Assembly: GCA_958415245.1 (NCBI GenBank)
Contig: CATYYP010000144.1
Coordinates: 1-5,090 of the forward strand
Reading direction: 5' to 3'
Length of the DNA: 5,090 bases
Source: Schaalia odontolytica
Lineage (GTDB): Bacteria; Actinomycetota; Actinomycetes; Actinomycetales; Actinomycetaceae
The notes under the pieces are model-generated. The model was not told the DNA's origin. It did not search any database and worked only from the letters and a program-made list of their open reading frames with translations. The position numbers and the translations under genes are program-made. Below are positions 1 to 5,038 of this stretch, one piece after another. How positions within the stretch are numbered: position 1 is the first letter of the stretch; every line of letters starts with the position of its first letter.

Positions 1-18
1 CATGCGGAAAACACCGAA

Positions 19-34
19 AGTTTCACGTGAAACA
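19..34. promoter_or_regulatory. parS: parS centromere site (ParB-binding)
   Basis: The 16 bases AGTTTCACGTGAAACA match the widely conserved bacterial parS consensus TGTTTCACGTGAAACA at 15 of 16 positions; only the first base differs. The inner 14 bases (20-33) form a perfect palindrome. The site is known in other bacteria as the place where the CTP-dependent clamp ParB loads before spreading along DNA near the origin. Here it sits one base beyond the parA stop codon, in the short gap leading to the expected parB gene. The CAT at bases 1-3 would be an ATG on the minus strand and may be the parB start, but only a weak GGTG-like Shine-Dalgarno sequence precedes it and no parB codons are visible. 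Confidence 0.93.
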
Positions 35-35
35 A

Positions 36-917
36 TCACTCTTCAGAGGCTACGACGCGCTGGCACAGCTCCAACGCGGCCTTCAGATACGCGATTGCAC
101 CCACGTTGCGGGGATCGTACGTGACGACAGTCTGACCGTAGCTCGGCGCCTCGGAAATGCGCACAGAACGCGGGATGACGGTCTCAAAAGTGTGGTCCGG
201 GAAGTGCGAGCGAACCTCGCTCTCGACCTCCTCGGAGAGCTTCGTACGCTTGTCCGCCATGGTGAGCAACATGCCGGAGACGCGCAGGCCAGGGTTAAGA
301 TCCACGCCGATCCGTTCGACGGTGTTCCACAGCTGGCTGAGGCCCTCCAGGGCGTAGTACTCGGCCTGAATCGGGATCATGACCTCGTCGGCGGCAACCA
401 TGACGTTGAGCGTGACGAGGCCGAGGGAAGGCGGGCAGTCGATGAGCACGATGTCGATATCGGCATGCTCAGAGACATACTCACGCAGGGCCTCACGCAG
501 CCGGTACTCACGGCGCTCGACGTCGACGAGCTCGATTTCAGCGCCGGACAGGTCGATCGTGGCCGGGCACACGACAATACCGTCGATGTCGGGGCACGGC
601 TGCACGACGTCGGCAACGCTGGCTCCACCGATAATGACGTCGTAGGTTGATGGGGTTCCGGCGGGGTGCGGAACGCCGAGCGCGCTCGAGGCATTTCCCT
701 GGGCATCCGCGTCGACAACAAGGACAGACAAGCCACCCATCGCGAGGCCGGCCGCGAGGTTAACGGCCGACGTCGTCTTACCGACGCCCCCCTTCTGGTT
801 TGCGACGGCGATGATGCGCGTATGCTGAGGGCGCGGGAACGTTGCGCGCTCGAGCATGGCCAGATCACGCATGTTGCGCTCGATCTGATTCGACAAAGGG
901 GTGTTGTTGGTACTCAC
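36..917 (-). CDS. parA: Chromosome partitioning ATPase ParA (Soj family)
   Basis: This 293-residue protein is a deviant-Walker ATPase that works with ParB and parS to move newly replicated origins apart, binding the nucleoid in its ATP form. After an N-terminal extension of about 33 residues, the core begins at RIIAVANQKGG. The deviant Walker A motif KGGVGKTT is at residues 42-49, with the signature lysine at 42. The A' motif VVDADAQGN is near 67-75, and Walker B VLIDCPPSLG near 157-166. The block IPRSVRISEAPSYGQ at 248-262 is typical of chromosomal ParA rather than MinD. The start is GTG at 915-917, supported by AGGAAGG at 924-930, six bases upstream. The gene follows rsmG after a 285-base gap and a terminator, so it probably has its own promoter. 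The parS site lies directly downstream. I see no damaged motif. Confidence 0.97.
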   Translation of the reverse strand: MSTNNTPLSNQIERNMRDLAMLERATFPRPQHTRIIAVANQKGGVGKTTSAVNLAAGLAMGGLSVLVVDADAQGNASSALGVPHPAGTPSTYDVIIGGASVADVVQPCPDIDGIVVCPATIDLSGAEIELVDVERREYRLREALREYVSEHADIDIVLIDCPPSLGLVTLNVMVAADEVMIPIQAEYYALEGLSQLWNTVERIGVDLNPGLRVSGMLLTMADKRTKLSEEVESEVRSHFPDHTFETVIPRSVRISEAPSYGQTVVTYDPRNVGAIAYLKAALELCQRVVASEE

Positions 918-943
918 GTGACACCTTCCTAGATACTGCCCCT

Positions 944-972
944 AGTTTACGGGCAGACGCACACACTTCCAG
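944..972 (-). promoter_or_regulatory. Candidate parA promoter (weak)
   Basis: On the minus strand a TAAACT hexamer (944-949) fits the actinobacterial TANNNT -10 pattern. Seventeen bases upstream is CTGGAA (967-972), which matches only three of six bases of TTGACA. Transcription would start near 937, giving a leader of about 20 bases that just contains the AGGAAGG Shine-Dalgarno sequence. The position is sensible, but the -35 element is poor. A better -35 (TTGACG at 1089-1094) has no acceptable -10 at 16-18 bases. Confidence 0.3.
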
Positions 973-1030
973 CACGAAAAGCCCGGGATGCATCCAGGCG
1001 CACACAATCTCCGAGCACCACCGTACAACG

Positions 1031-1043
1031 ACGAAAATTTCGT
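1031..1043. repeat. Small A/T-centred palindrome upstream of parA
   Basis: ACGAAA-A-TTTCGT is a perfect inverted repeat of six-base arms around one base, in the non-coding stretch between parA and rsmG. Its size and symmetry suit a dimeric regulator's operator, but no regulator is identifiable. It could be chance in this more A+T-rich stretch. Confidence 0.35.
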
Positions 1044-1092
1044 TCTGTAGGATCGATTCTCCCAGCGAAAAGACAAAACGCAACAAACCGTC

Positions 1093-1109
1093 AATCGACA
1101 GAATCGATT
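1093..1109. repeat. AATCGA-N5-TCGATT inverted repeat upstream of parA
   Basis: Six-base perfect arms (1093-1098 and 1104-1109) flank five bases, and the left arm overlaps a TTGACG -35-like hexamer on the minus strand (1089-1094). The core GAATCGATT is partly repeated at 1051-1058 (GATCGATT), about 50 bases away, so the motif occurs more than once in this gap. A regulatory role is inference only. Confidence 0.35.
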
Positions 1110-1148
1110 TGACACAACACCACTCCTATGTGGCCTGCATCACTAAAT

Positions 1149-1186
1149 AAGAGAAGCGCCGCAGCAACCGCCACGACGCTCCTCTC
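1149..1186 (-). terminator. Hairpin terminator after rsmG
   Basis: On the minus strand GAGAGGAGCG (1186-1177) pairs with CGCTTCTCTT (1158-1149) through ten pairs, two of them G-U. The 18 bases between them can extend the stem by seven more pairs to a GGTT loop. The G-U pairs become A-C mismatches in the other strand's transcript, so the hairpin favours transcription in the rsmG direction. The 3' arm and following bases (CUUCUCUUAUUUAG) are U-rich rather than a clean U-run. The hairpin starts 16 bases beyond the rsmG stop codon and probably ends the rpmH-to-rsmG transcript. Confidence 0.7.
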
Positions 1187-1202
1187 CCCCACTGGGGACG
1201 CG

Positions 1203-1886
1203 TTACTTAATACGCGTGCAGACGACCACGTACGTCGACTCGTCCTCCATGATGGAGGGCACCTCATGGATCTCAGCGCGCAGGTGGTGACGACGAAGCT
1301 CCGCCGAGGCCTCGTCCACCTCGATGGGCGCGCGGCGACCCTTGAGGGCCACGAGCGAGCCACCGGGGGCGATCAGCTTCGAGGTCATGCGCACGAGCTT
1401 GCTCATGTTGGCCACGGCGCGGGCAGTGACCACGTCCGCCTTGCCCTTGCCGCGCAGCTCCTCGGCGCGCGCCTGGTGGATCGTCACGTTGTCGAGGCCC
1501 AAGTCCTCCACGACGTCCATGAGCCACTCAACGCGGCGCGCCATGGGCTCGGCCAGGTGCACGTCGAGCTCGGGGCGACAGGCGGCGATCACGATGCCCG
1601 GCAGGCCGGATCCGGAGCCGACGTCGAGGACCTGGCGGCCATCCTTGCGGGGCATAAAGTCCAGGACGGCGGCGGAGTTGACGATGTGGCGCGACCAGAT
1701 GCGCTCCATGTCGCGCGGGCCGAGGAGGCCGCGAATCTCGCCTTCCTCCTCGAGCATGCGCGCGTATTCGGCGACCTCGGCGAAGGCAGGTCCGAAGAAG
1801 TCGCGGACGGCCTGCGTGGGCTCTTCTGGGACGAAGGGGTCGCCAACCTGGCGACCCCTTCCCGTCCCGTTCGGGTTCTCACTCAC
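1203..1886 (-). CDS. rsmG: 16S rRNA (guanine-527-N7)-methyltransferase RsmG
   Basis: This 227-residue protein (also called GidB) belongs to the family that transfers a methyl group from S-adenosylmethionine to N7 of G527 in 16S rRNA; loss of the family's activity can give low-level streptomycin resistance. The Rossmann-fold SAM-binding motif VLDVGSGSGLPGI spans about residues 86-98. An acidic residue follows the next strand (HLAEP, 110-114). RHIVNS at 66-71 and the basic LVALKGRR block at 178-185 also fit the family. The GTG start at 1884-1886 lies inside the end of jag: GTGAGTGA holds the rsmG start and the jag stop, an 8-base overlap that suggests translational coupling. A GAGGG about eight bases upstream can serve as ribosome binding site. 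Length is normal for actinobacteria. Confidence 0.97.
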   Translation of the reverse strand: MSENPNGTGRGRQVGDPFVPEEPTQAVRDFFGPAFAEVAEYARMLEEEGEIRGLLGPRDMERIWSRHIVNSAAVLDFMPRKDGRQVLDVGSGSGLPGIVIAACRPELDVHLAEPMARRVEWLMDVVEDLGLDNVTIHQARAEELRGKGKADVVTARAVANMSKLVRMTSKLIAPGGSLVALKGRRAPIEVDEASAELRRHHLRAEIHEVPSIMEDESTYVVVCTRIK

Positions 1887-2382
1887 CGTCGGTGCCCTCG
1901 GGGAGGATCACCACGCGGCGGTGGGGCTCGGCGCCCTCGGACTCGGAGGTGAGGCCCTCGTCGGCGACCACGTCGTGGCACACCTTGCGCTCAAACGGGT
2001 TCATGGCGTCGAGCTTGACGGCCTCGCCGGTGGCGCGCACGCGGGCGATCGCCTCGCGGGTGATGTCCTGCAGCTCTTCCTTGCGCTCGGCGCGGAAGCC
2101 GGCGATATCGAGCATGAGGCGCGAGCGCTCGCCGGTCTCAGTCTGGACGGCCAGACGGGTCAGCTCCTGGAGGGCGTCCAGGACCTCGCCGTCGTCGCCC
2201 ACGAGGCGGTCGAGGGCGTCGGGGTCGTCGGCGACAATCTCGACCGAGGCGCGGCCGTTTTCGACGTCGATCTCGATGTCGCCGTCGAGGTCGGCGATGT
2301 CAAGCAGCTCTTCCAGGTAGTCGGCGGCGATTTCGCCTTCTTCTTCGAGGCGGGTCAGCTTGTCTGCGTTGTCGTCACTCAT
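1879..2382 (-). CDS. jag: KH-R3H RNA-binding protein Jag (KhpB/EloR-like)
   Basis: This 167-residue single-stranded nucleic-acid-binding protein belongs to the Jag/KhpB family, conserved beside yidC and linked in other bacteria to RNA binding and cell elongation. It lacks the separate Jag_N domain of Firmicutes. An acidic N-terminus (1-40) leads into a KH domain whose core is LVGDDGEVLDALQELTRLA (60-78). The R3H domain at about 105-162 carries NPFERKVCH, with the RxxxH pair R132/H136, and ends in RRVVILP. The KH GXXG loop reads GDDG (62-65), so two acidic residues occupy the positions that normally favour RNA contact. The ATG start at 2380-2382 has a strong GGAGG at 2390-2394, seven bases upstream. 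It lies 83 bases after yidC and overlaps rsmG by 8 bases. Confidence 0.95.
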   Translation of the reverse strand: MSDDNADKLTRLEEEGEIAADYLEELLDIADLDGDIEIDVENGRASVEIVADDPDALDRLVGDDGEVLDALQELTRLAVQTETGERSRLMLDIAGFRAERKEELQDITREAIARVRATGEAVKLDAMNPFERKVCHDVVADEGLTSESEGAEPHRRVVILPEGTDGE

Positions 2383-2465
2383 GACGTGTCCTCCGTAGTG
2401 GGGAATGGGGTCTTGCTGGTGTCCAGGGTACCGGCTGGGGGCCTGGAACCGTGAATCTATGGTGC

Positions 2466-3806
2466 TCAGCGCTTGTTGCCGCGGCGGCGTGCCTTGCGGC
2501 GCTCGATGCGGCGGCGCTCGATCTCCTCGGCGCTCAGCGAGCCGTGACCGGAGGTCGATTCGCCGGCCTCGGACGCATCCTTCGACGAGGCCTTGGCGGA
2601 CTCACGCTCGAGGGCGCGGCGGTCGCGGACCTGCTTCTGGAGCTCGGCGCGCTGGGCGGACGCTTCCTGCTTGGCGAGGCGCTTCTCGACGGCCAGGGTG
2701 AGGCCGTGCATCCACTGCTCGTCGGGCAGGGTCGTCCACTTCTGCGTGGCCAGGTTGCGGTAGACAGTGATGATTTCGCCGGCGCTCATGGAGGCCGGGA
2801 AGTCGGAGGCGACGCGCTGCTTCTTGGCCTTGGAGCGCAGCTCGGCGAGGGTGCGCTCGTTGAGCTCGTCGATACGCGGGTCGGAGCCGGCAACACCGAG
2901 GGCGGCGCGCTCACGGTCGTAGTTCTGGAAGAAGGGCTTGGCCCATTCCTGGTAGGCGGACTCGCGCGAGGACAGCAGGTCGGCGTAGGCCGGAGAGCCG
3001 GGGGTCGGCATGACCTTGATGGTCCAGAGGGACTGGGCGAGGGCCCAGAACGAGGCGGTCACGGTGTAGATGACGACGCCCATCTGGAAGAACGCGCCGG
3101 AGAAGATGAACATCAGCGGCATCACGTACATCATGGAGCGCTGCGACTGAGCCATCGGGTTGTCGCCCATGTCGGGCATGTTGCGCGAGAAGGACAGTCG
3201 CATGGAGACGAACTGCAGGACGACCATGAGGACGATCGCGGCAATGAAGACAGTGACGATCGCGGGCTGGCCCCAGGACTCGCGCAGGGTGTGCGAGAGC
3301 GGAACGCCGAAGACGGTGGAGTTGACGATCTCGGAGGACACGGACTCTGTGAGCGGGCCGAGGTGGTCGGTGGAATCGCCGCGGTAGGTGTAGGTGCCGG
3401 CGGAGATGGAAGAGACCGCGATGATGGCGCGGTACATGCCGAACAGGACGGGCATCTGCACGAGCATGGGCAGGCAGGAGGCGAAGGGCGAGACCTTGTG
3501 CTTGCGCTGGAGGGCCTGGGTCTCTTCCATCATCTTCTGACGGCTGACCTGGTCCTTCTTGCCCTTGTACTTCTCCTGGATCTTGCGCATCTCAGGCTGG
3601 ATGGCCTGCATGGCGCGCGAGGAGCGGATCTGCTTGAGGAACAGCGGGATGATGGCGATGCGCACCAGGATGGTGAGCAGCACGATGGACAGGACCCATG
3701 CCATGCCCGAGCCGGAGGACATTCCGAGCAGCACGAGGAGGTCGTGGATCCAGACCCACACGTAGGAGATCGCCCACGCGAAGGGGTGGAGGATTGCGTC
3801 GAACAT
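2466..3806 (-). CDS. yidC: Membrane protein insertase YidC (Oxa1 family)
   Basis: This 446-residue insertase places proteins into the cytoplasmic membrane, alone or with SecYEG. The predicted layout is an N-terminal hydrophobic stretch (about 8-29) and a segment at 34-57 carrying LVRIAIIPL, whose R49 fits the family's groove arginine. A charged cytoplasmic loop (58-104) and a hydrophobic block at 108-132 with PMLVQMPVLFGMYRAI follow. Hydrophobic segments at about 181-202 and 226-262 complete the core. A cytoplasmic tail of about 180 residues ends in a run of arginines and lysines, which in relatives is thought to touch the ribosome. There is no large periplasmic domain of the proteobacterial type. 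The ATG start at 3804-3806 has only a weak purine-rich upstream stretch, and a GC-rich hairpin precedes it. It follows yidD by 48 bases. Confidence 0.97.
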   Translation of the reverse strand: MFDAILHPFAWAISYVWVWIHDLLVLLGMSSGSGMAWVLSIVLLTILVRIAIIPLFLKQIRSSRAMQAIQPEMRKIQEKYKGKKDQVSRQKMMEETQALQRKHKVSPFASCLPMLVQMPVLFGMYRAIIAVSSISAGTYTYRGDSTDHLGPLTESVSSEIVNSTVFGVPLSHTLRESWGQPAIVTVFIAAIVLMVVLQFVSMRLSFSRNMPDMGDNPMAQSQRSMMYVMPLMFIFSGAFFQMGVVIYTVTASFWALAQSLWTIKVMPTPGSPAYADLLSSRESAYQEWAKPFFQNYDRERAALGVAGSDPRIDELNERTLAELRSKAKKQRVASDFPASMSAGEIITVYRNLATQKWTTLPDEQWMHGLTLAVEKRLAKQEASAQRAELQKQVRDRRALERESAKASSKDASEAGESTSGHGSLSAEEIERRRIERRKARRRGNKR

Positions 3807-3824
3807 AGTTTTCGCTTTCGCCGT

Positions 3825-3838
3825 GGCGCGGGAGCGCC
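3825..3838 (-). other. Short GC hairpin between yidD and yidC
   Basis: GGCGC-TCCC-GCGCC on the minus strand is a perfect five-pair stem with a four-base loop, lying 18 bases before the yidC start. No U-run follows it, so it is not a convincing terminator. Because yidC lacks a clear Shine-Dalgarno sequence, the hairpin may affect translation or mRNA processing there, but this is inference. Confidence 0.4.
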
Positions 3839-3854
3839 GCTGTTTCGTTGTTCC

Positions 3855-4220
3855 TTAGAGTCCCGAGGCCGTGTCCGGCTCGGTCAGGTCGTGCTCCGGG
3901 TCGAGTCCCATGGGGTCGGGGCGGACCCAGTTGTCGTGCCCAGCCCAATCCTCGGGTGGGATCCAGGGGTCGGGCTTCCAGCGTCCACGCTCTGGTACGT
4001 GGTCCACTCCCCCGTGGCTCCAGGGGTTGCATCTCAGCAACCGCCAGGCCGCGAGGATGAGTCCCTTGATGGGTCCGTGGACGCGAATGGCCTGGAGAGC
4101 GTAGGTGGAGCAGCTGGGTGCGTATCGACACCGGGGGCCGAGGGCCGGGGAGATGTAGCGCTGGTAGGCGACGATGGGTGCGGACACGAGAGCGCGAAGC
4201 GCCCGGCCCGCCAGGTTCAT
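3855..4220 (-). CDS. yidD: Membrane protein insertion efficiency factor YidD
   Basis: YidD is a small protein at the inner face of the membrane; in E. coli it aids YidC-dependent insertion. This 121-residue copy has the whole family signature: an amphipathic N-terminus (about 1-28, with YQRYISP at 19-25), [11 protein letters not shown] at 31-41, and [16 protein letters not shown] at 61-76, including the conserved cysteines 31, 37 and 64. The last 45 residues form a hydrophilic extension rich in W, P and D, longer than the shortest family members. I chose the ATG at 4218-4220 because it overlaps the rnpA stop as ATGA, a classic coupling arrangement. A GTG at 4230-4232 would add only four residues and has no better ribosome binding site. 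Confidence 0.94.
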   Translation of the reverse strand: MNLAGRALRALVSAPIVAYQRYISPALGPRCRYAPSCSTYALQAIRVHGPIKGLILAAWRLLRCNPWSHGGVDHVPERGRWKPDPWIPPEDWAGHDNWVRPDPMGLDPEHDLTEPDTASGL

Positions 4221-4570
4221 CGTGCGTCCCACTTACGCCACGCTCGCGCCATCACACGGTCGAGGTGTTCGCCGAGTTCCTTGGAGGGGACGCCGAGGGC
4301 CTTATTTGAGGCCCTCACGACGACCCGGGATCCTTCGGGGAGGTCGGCGATCCGTTCGCGCATGAGGTGGCGCAGCTGCCGCTTGACGCGATTGCGTCCG
4401 TTGGCGCGCTTGATTTCCCGCTTGGGTACGACGAAACCGACGAGGCGACTGTTGCGTTCCTCGTCGGCTCGGACGTGGACGACGACCAGCGGATCTCCTG
4501 CACGCGTTCCCTGTCGGATCGCGGCGGTGAAGTCCGCTGGGTCAACCATGCGGTGCGCGCGCGGCAGCAC
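4217..4570 (-). CDS. rnpA: Ribonuclease P protein component
   Basis: This 117-residue basic protein is the protein subunit of RNase P. It assists the catalytic RNA in removing 5' leaders from precursor tRNAs. The N-terminus [14 protein letters not shown] has the family's LPxxHR start, followed by strands around 28-50 ([15 protein letters not shown]). The diagnostic arginine-rich helix is [14 protein letters not shown] (55-68). VVVRAS at 83-88 is the last core strand. The GTG start at 4568-4570 lies nine bases after the rpmH stop. No Shine-Dalgarno sequence is visible there, so it probably depends on ribosomes finishing rpmH. It shares ATGA with yidD at its end. The RNA subunit gene is not in this window. 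Confidence 0.96.
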   Translation of the reverse strand: MLPRAHRMVDPADFTAAIRQGTRAGDPLVVVHVRADEERNSRLVGFVVPKREIKRANGRNRVKRQLRHLMRERIADLPEGSRVVVRASNKALGVPSKELGEHLDRVMARAWRKWDAR

Positions 4571-4579
4571 CGGGGTGTC

Positions 4580-4720
4580 TCAGGCGGACAGCTTGGCGCG
4601 GCCCTTGCGGCGGCGGGCAGCCAGAATGGCGCGGCCGGCGCGGGTCGACATGCGCAGACGGAAGCCGTGCGTCTTGGAACGACGACGGTTGTTGGGCTGG
4701 TAGGTCCGCTTGGTGGTCAC
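4580..4720 (-). CDS. rpmH: Large-subunit ribosomal protein bL34
   Basis: This 46-residue, arginine- and lysine-rich ribosomal protein is a structural part of the 50S subunit. The N-terminus reads [20 protein letters not shown] and the C-terminus [16 protein letters not shown]. The bL34 hallmarks KRTYQPN, R..KTHGFR.RM and GR.IL..RR.KGR..L are all present. Length is normal. The start is GTG at 4718-4720, with AGGAG at 4728-4732, seven bases upstream. It is the first gene of the run that continues into rnpA, yidD, yidC, jag and rsmG, and it is led by a strong promoter and a structured leader. The position beside rnpA and next to the dnaA region is one of the most conserved arrangements in bacteria. 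Confidence 0.98.
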   Translation of the reverse strand: MTTKRTYQPNNRRRSKTHGFRLRMSTRAGRAILAARRRKGRAKLSA

Positions 4721-4827
4721 GGCAATTCTCCTCGGCGGGGAGTGGTTTCCCACTCGGTATCGGTTGGGCTATCGACACGTAAGCACGCGCGATAGCGGGG
4801 ACGCACGCCCGAAATGGGCGCAAACAA
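4721..4827 (-). promoter_or_regulatory. Structured 5' leader of rpmH
   Basis: The inferred transcript start near 4827 gives a leader of about 107 bases with three hairpins in order. They are CGCCC-N5-GGGCG (4820-4806), GCTATCG-N15-CGATAGC (4796-4768), and GAGTGG-GAAA-CCACTC (4755-4740), a perfect six-pair stem capped by a GNRA tetraloop. The last one ends eight bases before the AGGAG ribosome binding site. Its 3' arm and the following Cs (CTCC, 4742-4739) can instead pair with GGAG of the ribosome binding site, so the two foldings exclude each other. The pairings are read directly from the sequence. A regulatory role is inference, and I do not recognise a known leader family. Confidence 0.5.
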
Positions 4828-4833
4828 AGACCA

Positions 4834-4862
4834 AGACTAAGCGGATTGGGGCCACACGTCAA
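4834..4862 (-). promoter_or_regulatory. Main promoter of the rpmH-rnpA-yidD-yidC-jag-rsmG genes
   Basis: On the minus strand TTGACG (4857-4862) is a five-of-six match to the -35 consensus. A 17-base spacer separates it from TAGTCT (4834-4839), which fits the actinobacterial TANNNT -10 consensus. Transcription should start near 4827. The closest DnaA-box-like sequence begins 11 bases upstream of the -35 element, so DnaA binding could influence this promoter. That last point is inferred from position only. Confidence 0.75.
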
Positions 4863-4895
4863 TGCGGCAAGGTTACCCACCGCGTCACACACAGT

Positions 4896-4923
4896 ATCCA
4901 CAGCTGTGCAAATCACTGTGGAT
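4896..4923. repeat. Inverted pair of DnaA half-boxes
   Basis: ATCCACAG (4896-4903) and CTGTGGAT (4916-4923) form a perfect eight-base inverted repeat with a 12-base spacer, placing two DnaA-type sites face to face. A ten-base palindrome CACAGCTGTG (4899-4908) overlaps the left arm. A second inverted pair, GTCCAC (4931-4936) and GTGGAC (4942-4947), follows. These fit cooperative DnaA binding on opposite strands. Confidence 0.6.
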
Positions 4924-5023
4924 CTCATCTGTCCACAGAGGGTGGACGACGGCAGTTATCCACAGGCTGTGTGTATTTTTGCTTTCCGCGCGCTGCTGCG
5001 GACCCAAAGTTGTAACTACAAAG

Positions 5024-5038
5024 CTGTGATTCTGTGAT
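5024..5038 (+). repeat. Tandem CTGTGAT direct repeat before dnaA
   Basis: CTGTGAT occurs at 5024-5030 and again at 5032-5038, an eight-base period. Just before it, TTGTA-AC-TACAA (5010-5021) is a small inverted repeat. The second copy merges into GATAGT (5036-5041), a four-of-six match to a -10 element preceded by TG, which could be part of a dnaA promoter on the plus strand. No good -35 element sits at the right distance. Confidence 0.35.

Noticed and set aside
27..650. 207-codon plus-strand frame opposite parA
   Set aside because: It is the reverse complement of a clearly functional ParA. The protein has no family features and the frame begins inside parS.
865..1086. 73-codon minus-strand frame through the parA-rsmG gap
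   Set aside because: It starts with TTG without a ribosome binding site and runs out of frame into the start of parA. It resembles no family I know.
1324..2454. 376-codon plus-strand frame, and a 274-codon one at 1128-1952, opposite rsmG and jag
   Set aside because: Both are antisense shadows of rsmG and jag, with no recognisable motif and biased composition.
4221..4232. GTG at 4230-4232 as an upstream start for yidD
   Set aside because: It adds only four residues, has no better ribosome binding site, and would lose the ATGA overlap with rnpA.
2451..4703. 750-codon open frame on the plus strand opposite yidC, yidD and rnpA
   Set aside because: It runs antisense to well-recognised genes. 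Its protein is a low-complexity mix of G, A, H, D and R, as expected from the complementary third-position bias of high-GC genes.
4542..4928. 128-codon minus-strand frame covering the rpmH promoter and gene
   Set aside because: It overlaps rpmH in another frame and spans the DnaA-box region and promoter. bL34 is the true gene here.
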